From assembly GCA_913020395.1 (NCBI GenBank), contig CAJWCA010000008.1, forward strand, positions 1-32,633: a stretch of DNA of 32,633 bases, written 5' to 3'. This DNA comes from an uncultured Cellvibrionales bacterium. Its GTDB lineage: Bacteria; Pseudomonadota; Gammaproteobacteria; Pseudomonadales; Cellvibrionaceae. Below are positions 1-10,532 of this stretch, piece after piece; within the stretch, counting starts at the first letter, position 1, and each line of letters starts with the position of its first letter. Below the pieces are notes generated by a model. The model saw only the letters and a program-made list of their open reading frames with translations, ran no database searches and was not told the origin of the DNA. Made by a program: the position numbers and the translations under genes.

Positions 1-1
1 A

Positions 2-835
2 CTGGGGCCTCGAAAATTGCGGGAAAAGAATGTGGTACTGGCAATCAGTAAAGAATTGGCAGGTCAAATAAATAGGACTCCGGGCTTTCGAGCTGAGCTG
101 GTCAGAAGTGGAGATTATTATATTCCCCATAAAAAGCGGCGGGATATTGCGAGAGATAAGCGGGCAGATCTCTTTATCTCTGTGCACGCAGATGCGTTTA
201 GAAGCCCCACACCTTATGGTGCGTCGGTGTTTGCGCTCTCCCACAAAGGGGCAACCAGTGAAACTGCCCGTTATCTAGCAAAGCGCGAAAACGAAAGTGA
301 TTTGATTGGTGGTTATGGCAGCGTCAGCCTGGATGACAAAGATCAGGTGCTTGCAGGTGTGTTGGTTGATTTGTCGATGACGGCGACACTCGGCTCGAGC
401 CTGCAGGTGGGTGCCGAGGTGTTGGGCGAACTCGGTCGCGTGGCACCACTGCATAAAAAGCGTGTGGAACAGGCGGCTTTTGCGGTATTGAAATCGCCCG
501 ATGTGCCTTCTATTTTGGTTGAGACAGGTTTTATTTCAAACCCAGCGGAAGCAAAAAAGCTGGCTACATCACGTTACCGCCGCAAGTTGGCTACAGCCGT
601 TTTTAAAGGGGTTAAATCCTATTTTCAGAAAAACCCGCCCGCTGATTCTCTGTTGGCATTGGGAGAGGTTGGCACAGGTTTCGCCAGTCAAAAAGAATAT
701 GTGGTTGCCCGGGGCGATACACTCTCGGCACTCGCTAATCGTTTTAACAGCTCTGTGCGTGAACTCAAAAGTTTGAACAACTTATCGGGCTCTGTGGTAA
801 AGGTTGGGCAGCGTCTAAAAGTGCCCGCCGGCTAG
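2..835 (+). CDS. N-acetylmuramoyl-L-alanine amidase (Amidase_3) with C-terminal LysM domain, 5' partial
   Basis: Open frame runs to the left window edge (LGPRKLREKNVVLAISKEL...), with DLFISVHADAF and SILVETGFISNPAEAKKL amidase motifs and C-terminal LysM EYVVARGDTLSALANRFNSSVRELKSLNNL. The tracked TTG start at 17 is probably internal. AmiB/AmiC-like. Confidence 0.93.
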   Translation: MGPRKLREKNVVLAISKELAGQINRTPGFRAELVRSGDYYIPHKKRRDIARDKRADLFISVHADAFRSPTPYGASVFALSHKGATSETARYLAKRENESDLIGGYGSVSLDDKDQVLAGVLVDLSMTATLGSSLQVGAEVLGELGRVAPLHKKRVEQAAFAVLKSPDVPSILVETGFISNPAEAKKLATSRYRRKLATAVFKGVKSYFQKNPPADSLLALGEVGTGFASQKEYVVARGDTLSALANRFNSSVRELKSLNNLSGSVVKVGQRLKVPAG

Positions 836-888
836 AAGTCTGACACCCTGGAACACCGCCTTAAAATTACTATCGAATTTGAATTGTT

Positions 889-2733
889 ATGTCGAAAATT
901 AAACTGTTAAGCCCACGTCTCGCCAACCAGATTGCCGCCGGTGAGGTGGTGGAACGCCCTGCGTCGGTGATTAAAGAATTACTGGAGAATAGTATCGATG
1001 CTGGCGCCACTCGATTGGATATCGATGTTGAGCAAGGCGGGGTTAAGCTCATTCGGGTTCGGGACAACGGTGGCGGGGTGGACAAAGTCGACCTGCCGTT
1101 AGCGTTGAACCGACACGCCACCAGTAAGATTTACGCCCTGGATGATTTGGAGGCGGTCTCAACACTGGGTTTTCGAGGCGAAGCACTGGCGAGTATCAGT
1201 TCGGTCTCCAGGTTATCGTTATGCAGCAATACCGGAGACAGTGCTTCGGGGTGGAAAGTGCAAGCTGAAGGGCGCGATATGGAGGCGGAACTGAGCCCGG
1301 CGCCACATCCTCAGGGTACAACTGTAGAGGTCAGGGATTTGTTTTTTAATACCCCGGCTCGCCGAAAGTTTTTGCGCACCGAAAAAACAGAGTTCAATCG
1401 ACTGGACGAGGTGATCAAACGCCTGGCGCTGTCGCGATTTGATGTGGCATTCAATTTGACTCACAACGGGCGCGCAATTCACAACTGGCGCGCAGCTCAC
1501 TCTCAGGCCGAGTGTGAGCGCCGAGTGGCTCAGGTATGCGGGCCGGCCTTTATTGAAAACAGTGTACATGTTGATATTGAGCGTGCGGGTCTGCGATTGT
1601 GGGGGTGGGTGGCACTGCCCACTTTCTCGCGCAGTCAGGCGGACCTTCAGCACTTCTACGTCAATGGCAGAGCGATTCGAGACAAATTAGTGACCCATGC
1701 GGTGCGTCAAGCTTATCAGGATGTTCTTTATCATGGCAGGCACCCGGCATTTGTACTTTTCTTGGATTTGGACCCATCCACGGTTGATGTCAACGTGCAT
1801 CCCACGAAACATGAAGTTCGCTTTCGGGATGGCCGGATGGTGCACGACTTTCTGTTTCGCAGTCTGCATCATGCTCTGGCCGACGTGCGACCTGAAGATC
1901 AACTGGCAAAAACAGTGATGACGGAAACGGCGTCTCAAGCCTCAGGTTTAGTCGCCGGAGAATTTAAGCAGCAAGAGCATATGTCTTTTCAGCCGCAGGT
2001 GCAGGCGGGGCGGGTTAGTGATCAAAGGCCGCAATCGGTCGGTGAAGTGATGGCGCATTACGATACGCTGCATCAGGGAGCAGAATCCTCAACAGCGCAA
2101 CCTACACCGGGGCCCCGGCTCGAGGAGCTAGCTCAGGATTCTGGCGAAATTCCTCCTCTGGGTTATGCCATTGCCCAATTGAAAGGAATTTATATTCTGG
2201 CTGAAAATGCTCAGGGCCTAATTGTTGTTGATATGCACGCTGCCCATGAGCGCATCACCTATGAACGAATGAAGCAAGCCTTTGAGGGCGATGGATTAAA
2301 AACACAGCCTTTGTTGGTACCTGAAACCGTTGCCCTTAGCCAGAAAGAGGCAGACATAGCGGAGCAATACGAAGAAACGTTCCGCTCCTTGGGATTTGAA
2401 CTGCAGAGAGCGGGCCCTGAAAGTTTACTTATCCGTGAAGTCCCGGTGTTGTTGAACCGGGCTGCGGTAGAGCAGTTGGTCAGGGATGTTATTGCCGATT
2501 TAATTGAACATGGCAGCAGTGAAAGGATCAGCCATCATATCAATGAAATCCTCAGTACCATGGCTTGCCATGGTTCCGTTCGAGCAAACCGCCGGCTCAG
2601 TATTCCAGAGATGAATGCCCTGTTGCGTGATATGGAAGCCACGGAGCGTAGTGGTCAGTGCAATCACGGCAGACCGACATGGGCTCAGCAGACTCTGGAT
2701 GAATTGGATAAGCTATTTATGCGCGGGCAGTAG
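889..2733 (+). CDS. mutL: DNA mismatch repair protein MutL
   Basis: N-terminal GHKL ATPase motifs ([46 protein letters not shown]) and C-terminal [30 protein letters not shown]. Confidence 0.98.
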   Translation: MSKIKLLSPRLANQIAAGEVVERPASVIKELLENSIDAGATRLDIDVEQGGVKLIRVRDNGGGVDKVDLPLALNRHATSKIYALDDLEAVSTLGFRGEALASISSVSRLSLCSNTGDSASGWKVQAEGRDMEAELSPAPHPQGTTVEVRDLFFNTPARRKFLRTEKTEFNRLDEVIKRLALSRFDVAFNLTHNGRAIHNWRAAHSQAECERRVAQVCGPAFIENSVHVDIERAGLRLWGWVALPTFSRSQADLQHFYVNGRAIRDKLVTHAVRQAYQDVLYHGRHPAFVLFLDLDPSTVDVNVHPTKHEVRFRDGRMVHDFLFRSLHHALADVRPEDQLAKTVMTETASQASGLVAGEFKQQEHMSFQPQVQAGRVSDQRPQSVGEVMAHYDTLHQGAESSTAQPTPGPRLEELAQDSGEIPPLGYAIAQLKGIYILAENAQGLIVVDMHAAHERITYERMKQAFEGDGLKTQPLLVPETVALSQKEADIAEQYEETFRSLGFELQRAGPESLLIREVPVLLNRAAVEQLVRDVIADLIEHGSSERISHHINEILSTMACHGSVRANRRLSIPEMNALLRDMEATERSGQCNHGRPTWAQQTLDELDKLFMRGQ

Positions 2734-2738
2734 GAAAC

Positions 2739-3704
2739 ATGTCTTCAACAAAACCTAAAGCAATTTTCTTAATGGGGCCTACCGCCTCGGGGAAAACGGA
2801 TCTAGCCATTGCCCTGCATCAACACCTGCCCGTCGATGTGATCAGTGTCGATTCTGCGTTGGTCTATAAAGGTTTAGACATTGGCTCTGCCAAGCCCTCG
2901 TTGGAGGAGCAGCACGCCGCTCCGCACCAACTCGTTGATATTCGCGATCCCGCCGAACCTTATTCCGCCGCTGATTTTCGTCAGGACGCTCTGGCCGCCA
3001 TGGCTTGCTCACGGGATGCGGGCAGAATTCCTCTTCTGGTTGGCGGCACCATGTTGTACTTCAAAGCGCTGTTGGAGGGCATGGCAGCAATGCCCAAGGC
3101 TTCACCATCGATCAGGTCTGAAATCGAAGCAGAGGCCGCGGCTAAAGGTTGGCCTGCCGTACATGCTCAGTTGGCAGAGGTGGATCCTGTGACCGCAGCG
3201 GAGATCCACCCCAACCATTCACAACGTATTAGTCGGGCGTTAGAAGTGTTTCGGGCTTGTGGCCAGACGATGAGCGAGTTGCGTACGGAGCAGGCGAAAA
3301 GTGGGGCGGCTCCACTGTCGGATGAGTATGATATTACTCAGTTCGCCATTGCGCCCAGAGATCGCGCGATCCTTCATGAGCGCATCGCACGACGATTTGC
3401 ACTCATGCTGGAACAAGGGCTGATTGCCGAGGTCGAAGCTCTGCGTGCGCGAGGGGACCTCAATGAGGACTTACCTGCCATTCGCGCCGTGGGGTATCGG
3501 CAGGTGTGGAATTACCTCGAAGGGAGGTGCAATAAAGAAGAAATGTTAGAGAAAGGCATTGTTGCAACCCGCCAATTGGCTAAGCGACAATTAACGTGGT
3601 TGAGGGCTTGGCCTGATTTGAATTGGCTCTATACTGAGTCTGAGTCGGGTAAAGTGCTGGAAAAGCAGGAAATTTTACGTAAAGCCTTGAATTTTTTGAC
3701 TTGA
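2739..3704 (+). CDS. miaA: tRNA dimethylallyltransferase MiaA
   Basis: [15 protein letters not shown]-loop, [50 protein letters not shown]; adjacent to mutL and hfq. Confidence 0.98.
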   Translation: MSSTKPKAIFLMGPTASGKTDLAIALHQHLPVDVISVDSALVYKGLDIGSAKPSLEEQHAAPHQLVDIRDPAEPYSAADFRQDALAAMACSRDAGRIPLLVGGTMLYFKALLEGMAAMPKASPSIRSEIEAEAAAKGWPAVHAQLAEVDPVTAAEIHPNHSQRISRALEVFRACGQTMSELRTEQAKSGAAPLSDEYDITQFAIAPRDRAILHERIARRFALMLEQGLIAEVEALRARGDLNEDLPAIRAVGYRQVWNYLEGRCNKEEMLEKGIVATRQLAKRQLTWLRAWPDLNWLYTESESGKVLEKQEILRKALNFLT

Positions 3705-3711
3705 GCGGCCA

Positions 3712-3717
3712 TATAAT
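3712..3717 (+). promoter_or_regulatory. Candidate -10 element (TATAAT) of a promoter for hfq
   Basis: Exact TATAAT just after the miaA stop. The nearest -35-like TTGAAT (3687-3692) is 19 bp upstream, so spacing is not ideal. Confidence 0.45.
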
Positions 3718-3751
3718 GGGAGAGGTTTTTCCTTCAGTCAGTTTTTTGCTT

Positions 3752-3803
3752 GTATTCGAGCTTTTCGTCAGGATGACGAAGAGTACAAAATTTGATCGAA
3801 TAC
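3752..3803 (+). promoter_or_regulatory. Structured hfq 5' leader (nested inverted repeats)
   Basis: Outer arms GTATTCGA (3752-3759) / TCGAATAC (3796-3803) are perfect and enclose CTTTTCGTCA-GGA-TGACGAAGAG. Confidence 0.5.
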
Positions 3804-3836
3804 TTTTATATTTTAATAATTCTAAGGAGATAGAAC

Positions 3837-4100
3837 ATGTCTAAAGGGCATAGTCTACAAGACCCTTACTTGAACGTTTTACGTAAAGAGCGCATTCCCG
3901 TTTCAATTTATCTGGTGAATGGTATTAAGCTCCAGGGGCAAATCGAATCATTTGACCAATTTGTTGTGTTGTTGAAAAACACAGTGAGTCAAATGGTCTA
4001 TAAACACGCAATTTCCACCGTTGTACCCTCCCGTGCTGTTCGTGTGCCAATGCTGAATCCGCCTTCGGATCAGGAAGGCGACGCGGCTGACGACAGCTAA
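3837..4100 (+). CDS. hfq: RNA chaperone Hfq
   Basis: [74 protein letters not shown] upstream. Confidence 0.99.
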   Translation: MSKGHSLQDPYLNVLRKERIPVSIYLVNGIKLQGQIESFDQFVVLLKNTVSQMVYKHAISTVVPSRAVRVPMLNPPSDQEGDAADDS

Positions 4101-4114
4101 GGGTCGCACAACGA

Positions 4115-4171
4115 TTTTATAGCGGCTTTACTTGCTGATTGTGAATGCAGGTTGAGCGGGCCGCTATAAAA
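4115..4171 (+). promoter_or_regulatory. Long hairpin between hfq and hflX
   Basis: TTTTATAGCGGC (4115-4126) and GCCGCTATAAAA (4160-4171) are perfect 12-bp arms; an inner ACTTGC/GCAGGT pairing is possible; no T-tract follows. Confidence 0.5.
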
Positions 4172-4200
4172 CTAAGCGATAAACTAATAGAGGTACTTAG

Positions 4201-5511
4201 TTGTTTTTTGATCGTCCTGATTCAGGTGAGCTCGCGATATTGGTTCATCTGGAACTCACCCGAGGAGGGGACCCAGAGGACCCTCGCGAATTCGAAGAGT
4301 TAGCGTTGTCAGCGGGTGCAGATCCGGTTGCTTTTGTGACCGGGCAGAGGGCTGTGCCTACAGCAAAGTATTTTATTGGCACCGGTAAACTGGAAGAGCT
4401 TAAGGACCTGGTGCAGTTGCACGAGGCTGAATTGGTTATTTTCAACCACAGTCTTTCGCCCAGTCAGGAGCGAAACCTGGAAGAGGCGCTTCAGTGTCGG
4501 GTTCTCGATCGAACCGGTTTGATTTTGGATATATTCGCTCAGCGTGCGAGGACCTTTGAAGGTAAATTGCAAGTTGAGCTGGCACAGTTGCGCCATGTAG
4601 CTACCCGCCTGATCAGGGGCTGGACTCACCTGGAACGGCAGAAAGGCGGTATTGGCCTGCGCGGACCCGGTGAAACCCAGCTGGAAACCGACAGGCGTTT
4701 ATTGCGGGTACGCATAAAGTCGATTGAGAAGCGACTGGAAAAGGTGCGAAAGCAGCGACATCAAGGTCGCAGGTCTCGCCAGCGTGCCTCGGTATCGACT
4801 GTGTCACTTGTGGGGTATACCAATGCCGGAAAATCTACCTTGTTTAACAAGATTACCGATGCCGATGTCTATGTAGAAAACCAGCTATTTGCCACGCTTG
4901 ACCCGACCATGCGTCGGGTTGAATTGCCTGATGTCGGTGCAGCCGTACTGGCAGATACCGTTGGTTTTATCAGTCATTTGCCTCACCGCCTCGTTCAGGC
5001 GTTCAGAGCAACATTGGAGGAGGCTGCAAATTCCAGCTTGCTGCTTCATGTTGTTGATGGTGCCGCAGAGGAGCGCGAGCACAATATTGAGCAAGTGAAT
5101 GAAGTATTAGAAGAGATAGACGCGGCCGAGCTGCCCCAGTTGCGTGTGTACAATAAGATTGATTTGATGACAAACATGTCGCCGCGAATTGATCGAGATG
5201 AACACGGCGTTCCGGTAGCAGTCTGGTTGTCGGCACAATCGGGCGAAGGTGTTGATTTATTACTGACGGCCATTGCGGAGATCCTCGGTGAGGATGTGCT
5301 TCAGGAGCAACTTAAACTCAAGGCCGATCAGGGGCGCCTTCGTGCTATGCTTTACCAGCACAATGCTGTACTCAATGAAAATTACAGTGATGATGGCTCT
5401 TCGGAGCTTGAGGTCAGAATTCCGAAGGCCGATTTATTTCGAATTTTAAGTGCCGTAGATCTTGAATATAAAGATCTGGGGTGGCTGCGGCCAACCAACA
5501 ATTTTAATTAG
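4201..5511 (+). CDS. hflX: Ribosome-associated GTPase HflX
   Basis: GLRGPGETQLETDRR, GYTNAGKSTLFN (G1), DTVGFISHLPHRLVQAFRATLEE, YNKID; TTG start with GAGG upstream. Confidence 0.97.
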   Translation: MFFDRPDSGELAILVHLELTRGGDPEDPREFEELALSAGADPVAFVTGQRAVPTAKYFIGTGKLEELKDLVQLHEAELVIFNHSLSPSQERNLEEALQCRVLDRTGLILDIFAQRARTFEGKLQVELAQLRHVATRLIRGWTHLERQKGGIGLRGPGETQLETDRRLLRVRIKSIEKRLEKVRKQRHQGRRSRQRASVSTVSLVGYTNAGKSTLFNKITDADVYVENQLFATLDPTMRRVELPDVGAAVLADTVGFISHLPHRLVQAFRATLEEAANSSLLLHVVDGAAEEREHNIEQVNEVLEEIDAAELPQLRVYNKIDLMTNMSPRIDRDEHGVPVAVWLSAQSGEGVDLLLTAIAEILGEDVLQEQLKLKADQGRLRAMLYQHNAVLNENYSDDGSSELEVRIPKADLFRILSAVDLEYKDLGWLRPTNNFN

Positions 5512-5525
5512 GATGGAGAACCATT

Positions 5526-6680
5526 ATGGCCTGGAATGAACCGGGTGGTAACAACCAGGACCCTTGGGGCGGTCGAAAAGGTGGGGGCAATCAAGGCCCA
5601 CCAGACCTCGATGAGGCGTTCAAAAAAATGCAGGACAAACTGAACGGCATGTTTGGTGGCGGTAAATCTGGCAGCAACAAAGGTAGTGGGGGGCTTAGCC
5701 CTTCATCCATTGTGGTGCTGCTTTTTATCTTTGCTTTGATCTATGGTGCGTCTGGTTTTTATCAGGTGAACGAACAAGAGCGTGCCGTGGTCTTGCGCTT
5801 TGGTCTCTATAGTCAGACTAAAGGGCCGGGACTTCATTGGAATCCGCCTTTGGTTGACAATGTGACACGTGTGAACGTGACCCGAGTGCGTTTACATGGC
5901 ACTAAAGGTGAAATGTTGACCGAGGATCTCAATATTGTCGAGGTCAACCTGTCGGTTCAGTACAGTATTGCCGACGCGCAAAATTTTGTACTGAAGGTAA
6001 GAGACCCCGAGCGTAGCTTGGCCCAGGCCTCAGACAGTGCACTTCGCCACATTGTCGGATCGACAGAGATGCACTCTGTGTTGACCGAGGGGCGTGAGCA
6101 AATTGCCGTAGAAGTTGCCACCCGCTTGCAGAGCTATTTGGATAATTACAATACAGGTATTCAGATCGAGAAAGTGAACGTTGAAGAAACCAATCCGCCG
6201 GATGCCGTGCAGGAAGCGTTTGACGACGTTAACAAGGCGCGTGAAGACGAAGAGCGTTCCAAGAACGAAGCAGAGGCCTATGCCAACGGAATTATTCCGG
6301 AAGCACGGGGTAAAGCTCAGCGGATGCTTGAAGAGGCCAGTGCTTATCAGGCCCAGGTTGTCGCCCAATCAAAAGGTGAGGCGCAACGATTTACCAAGCT
6401 GTTGAAAGAATACAAAAAGGCACCAGAGGTAACCCGTGAGCGTTTATATCTGGATGCTGTGCAGCAGGTGATGAGCAGTACCTCCAAAGTGATGGTTGAT
6501 ATTGAAGGGGGAAATAACATGATGTATTTGCCTCTCGATAAACTGGTGAGCCCCGCACAAACCACTGCTGGTGTTCAAGGGCTGACGCCCGAAGCGCTGA
6601 GGGATTTGAGCAATAGGCTTGCAGACTATCAAGGGCGTAATACACAAACTCGTACGACTCGACGCAGGGAGGTTCGTTAA
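5526..6680 (+). CDS. hflK: FtsH protease modulator subunit HflK
   Basis: Gly-rich N-terminus, single TM, SPFH/Band 7 domain (VNEQERAVVLRFG, GLHWNPPLVDNVTRVN); followed by hflC. Confidence 0.97.
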   Translation: MAWNEPGGNNQDPWGGRKGGGNQGPPDLDEAFKKMQDKLNGMFGGGKSGSNKGSGGLSPSSIVVLLFIFALIYGASGFYQVNEQERAVVLRFGLYSQTKGPGLHWNPPLVDNVTRVNVTRVRLHGTKGEMLTEDLNIVEVNLSVQYSIADAQNFVLKVRDPERSLAQASDSALRHIVGSTEMHSVLTEGREQIAVEVATRLQSYLDNYNTGIQIEKVNVEETNPPDAVQEAFDDVNKAREDEERSKNEAEAYANGIIPEARGKAQRMLEEASAYQAQVVAQSKGEAQRFTKLLKEYKKAPEVTRERLYLDAVQQVMSSTSKVMVDIEGGNNMMYLPLDKLVSPAQTTAGVQGLTPEALRDLSNRLADYQGRNTQTRTTRRREVR

Positions 6681-6682
6681 TC

Positions 6683-7561
6683 ATGAGCAATAAAATGACC
6701 GGTATTGTTGTTGTCTTGGCGGTGTTGCTGCTGTTGGCGTCAAATTCCTTGTTTATTATTAAAGAAACTGAGCGTGGCGTCATGCTTCAGTTTGGTAAAG
6801 TAGAACAGGCTGATATTCAGCCAGGTTTGCATTGGAAATGGCCATTGGTAAACGAGGTGCGTACCTTTGATGCCCGGATCCTGACGCTTGATGCCAATCC
6901 TGAACGTTTTCTTACCATTGAGAAAAAAGGCATGATGGTGGACTCCTTTGCCAAGTGGCGCATCATTAATGTGGGTAAGTATTACACTGCCACAAACGGT
7001 GAAGAGTCTCGTGCAATGCGTCTTTTGGCACAGCGTGTCAATGAAGGTTTGCGCAATGGCTTTGGTGAGCGCACCTTGCAAGAGGTGGTCAGTGGTGAGC
7101 GGGATCAGTTGATGAATGAATTGACTGTAGCTCTCAATGAGTTCACCCAGACGTCTTTGGGAATCGAGGTTGTCGATGTGCGAGTTAAACGCATCGACCT
7201 GCCTTCTGAGGTCAGTGGTTCGGTGTATAACCGAATGAATTCTGAGCGTCAGCGGGAGTCTCAGGAGCATCGATCTAAAGGTTATGAGCAGGCTGAGGTG
7301 ATTCGTGCCGATGCCGATCGTCAGCGTACGATTCTGGAAGCAGAAGCCTACCGGGAGTCTGAATTGATTCGCGGTGACGGCGATGCTGAAGCAGCCAGAG
7401 TGTATGCTGAAGCCTATAGTCAGGATCCTGAGTTTTACTCGTTTGTGCGTAGTCTCAATGCCTATAAAGAAACCTTTAGAGATAAGGGTGACATTATGCT
7501 GGTAGAGCCTGACAGTGACTTTTTCAGGTATTTGAAGGACTCCACAGGCGGGAAAAAATAG
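6683..7561 (+). CDS. hflC: FtsH protease modulator subunit HflC
   Basis: IIKETERGVMLQFGKV, GLHWKWPLVNEVRTFDAR, RMNSERQRESQEHRSKGYEQAEVIRADADRQR. Confidence 0.97.
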   Translation: MSNKMTGIVVVLAVLLLLASNSLFIIKETERGVMLQFGKVEQADIQPGLHWKWPLVNEVRTFDARILTLDANPERFLTIEKKGMMVDSFAKWRIINVGKYYTATNGEESRAMRLLAQRVNEGLRNGFGERTLQEVVSGERDQLMNELTVALNEFTQTSLGIEVVDVRVKRIDLPSEVSGSVYNRMNSERQRESQEHRSKGYEQAEVIRADADRQRTILEAEAYRESELIRGDGDAEAARVYAEAYSQDPEFYSFVRSLNAYKETFRDKGDIMLVEPDSDFFRYLKDSTGGKK

Positions 7562-7627
7562 CCTGTAAATCATGATTCGGGTGGTTAAAGTCTAAACATC
7601 ACCTAAGAAAGAATGATAGAATGCATT

Positions 7628-7654
7628 AACCGGGTCTATTGACCCGGTTTTTTT
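7628..7654 (+). terminator. Rho-independent terminator after hflC
   Basis: AACCGGGTC-TATT-GACCCGGTT followed by a T run. Confidence 0.85.
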
Positions 7655-7704
7655 GTGTGTGCCCTTTGTGCAAACACGCTATTACAAGGGATCAAAACAC
7701 TGCC

Positions 7705-8889
7705 ATGACAAGCGCAGATCGCTGGTTATTACCTGACGGGGTGGAAGAAATTCTGCCCGCTGATGCCGAGCACATCGAACAATTACGCCGTCGTTTGCTG
7801 AACCTTTACCACAGCTGGGGTTATGATCTGGTGATTCCACCCTTGTTGGAATACACCGACTCCCTGTTGATTGGTCTGGGGCGCGATCTGGATTTGTTGA
7901 CATTTAAAGTCACTGACCAGCTGAGTGGTCGCACTCTGGGTATTCGTGCCGACATTACGCCACAAACCGCCCGAATGGACGCCCACAGTTTCAGACGCAG
8001 TGGCGCTAACCGGCTCTGTTACGCCGGACATGTTGTCTATACACGCCCTCGTGGCCCTCTGGCGACACGCACGCCGATACAAGCAGGTGTTGAGCTCTAC
8101 GGCAATGAAGGGCCAAACGCAGATGCGGAAGTTGTTTCGCTGATGCTGGAATCACTGCATTGTGCCGGTCTGCCTGCACTTCATATAGACCTGGGGCATG
8201 TCGGTATTTTCCGCGCTCTGGCTCAAACAGCAGGACTAAACACGGCACAAGAGGATGCCTTGTTTGAGTTGTTGCAGCGCAAAGCCAGCACCGAAATCAA
8301 AGCCTGGGTTTCCGACAATGTGACTGACCCTGCGATGGCGACCATTCTTCTCAAGCTGCCTTCTTTGGCGGGTAGCCAATCAGTACTAGAAACGGCCATA
8401 GATCTGTTTACCGGTGTGTCCGATGCAGCATTGGGTGCCGTTCAGGAACTGCGGACCGTTGCCAATGAGGTGGCCAGTCGCTACCCACAGGCCAAACTTT
8501 ATTTTGATCTCAGTGAGCTTCGGGGCTATCACTACCATACGGGTATCGTTTTTGCCGCCTTTGCGCCCGGTTTTGGCAATGCGATTGCCAATGGCGGTCG
8601 TTATGATCGCATCGGCGAAGTCTTTGGTCACGCCAGACCCGCAACAGGATTTTCGCTGGATATTACGGCGCTGAACAGCTTGTTGCAGGCCGCTGCGCCC
8701 AAGCCTCAAGGTATCTTTGTGGCCGCTGAACTCGGTGAGCCCGGCGATCGATGGCAGGCAATGCAAAAACTCAGAGAACAGGGTGAACGAGTGGTGTGTG
8801 GTCTGCACGACTGTCAGGTCAGTGAAGACCATCGCTGTGATCGCCAGCTTTTGCTGGTAGATGGAGAGTATCGAGTGCAGGCCCTGTAA
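7705..8889 (+). CDS. hisZ: ATP phosphoribosyltransferase regulatory subunit HisZ
   Basis: RWLLPDGVEEILPADAEHIEQLRRRLL, class II synthetase-like fold motifs (VYTRPRG, GVELYGNEGPNADAEV, NGGRYDRIGEVFG). The tracked start at 7639 lies inside the terminator; ATG 7705 (MTSADRW) is preferred. Confidence 0.93.
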   Translation: MTSADRWLLPDGVEEILPADAEHIEQLRRRLLNLYHSWGYDLVIPPLLEYTDSLLIGLGRDLDLLTFKVTDQLSGRTLGIRADITPQTARMDAHSFRRSGANRLCYAGHVVYTRPRGPLATRTPIQAGVELYGNEGPNADAEVVSLMLESLHCAGLPALHIDLGHVGIFRALAQTAGLNTAQEDALFELLQRKASTEIKAWVSDNVTDPAMATILLKLPSLAGSQSVLETAIDLFTGVSDAALGAVQELRTVANEVASRYPQAKLYFDLSELRGYHYHTGIVFAAFAPGFGNAIANGGRYDRIGEVFGHARPATGFSLDITALNSLLQAAAPKPQGIFVAAELGEPGDRWQAMQKLREQGERVVCGLHDCQVSEDHRCDRQLLLVDGEYRVQAL

Positions 8890-8912
8890 AGGGGCTGCAG
8901 ACATTTTCTTAA

Positions 8913-10229
<1,317 letters not shown>

Positions 10230-10253
10230 TGTCGCGACAGACCTGTCACCTAC

Positions 10254-10284
10254 AAAAAAGCCCGCTTCATAGCGGGCTTTTTTG
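10254..10284. terminator. Probably bidirectional terminator after purA
   Basis: AAAAAAGCCCGCT-TCAT-AGCGGGCTTTTTTG: strong stem flanked by A run and T run. Confidence 0.9.
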
Positions 10285-10301
10285 TTTTTGAGGCCATCAT
10301 G

Positions 10302-10376
10302 TTATACGGCCAGATCTTGCCAGGCGATAGCAGCCAAGAGGGTGAGGTAAGCGCCGTAAGCGATAGTAATGATCAT
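10302..10376 (-). CDS. Candidate 24-aa hydrophobic small protein (not in ORF track)
   Basis: Minus-strand ATG 10376 to TAA 10302: MIITIAYGAYLTLLAAIAWQDLAV. Preceded by GGAGAA-CGACA-ATG; downstream terminator at 10254-10284. Confidence 0.5.
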   Translation of the reverse strand: MIITIAYGAYLTLLAAIAWQDLAV

Positions 10377-10411
10377 TGTCGTTCTCCAGTGTTGTGGGCC
10401 TCTATGGCCCG

Positions 10412-10441
10412 TTTCGTTTAAGTGGTGTTACTTTAACGAAA
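10412..10441. promoter_or_regulatory. Dyad between the small ORF and lysR
   Basis: TTTCGTTTAAGT-GGTGTT-ACTTTAACGAAA: 12-bp arms with a single mismatch; lies in the divergent intergenic region. Confidence 0.5.
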
Positions 10442-10532
10442 GCAGGGGTATTCATCTAATGGTTAAAATTTGTTACGATCATGAATTCAAGTCATATCAC
10501 AACCTAAACATCATCGACTGGTAGGCCATCTA

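Noticed and set aside
2221-2733. MutL endonuclease-type motifs ([18 protein letters not shown])
   Set aside because: As a novelty: endonuclease-type MutL is known in many bacteria outside the E. coli-type MutH group, including Pseudomonas.
6740-7573. 277-aa minus-strand ORF spanning hflC
   Set aside because: Entirely antisense to a confident hflC; composition and lack of recognisable motifs fit a codon-bias shadow ORF.
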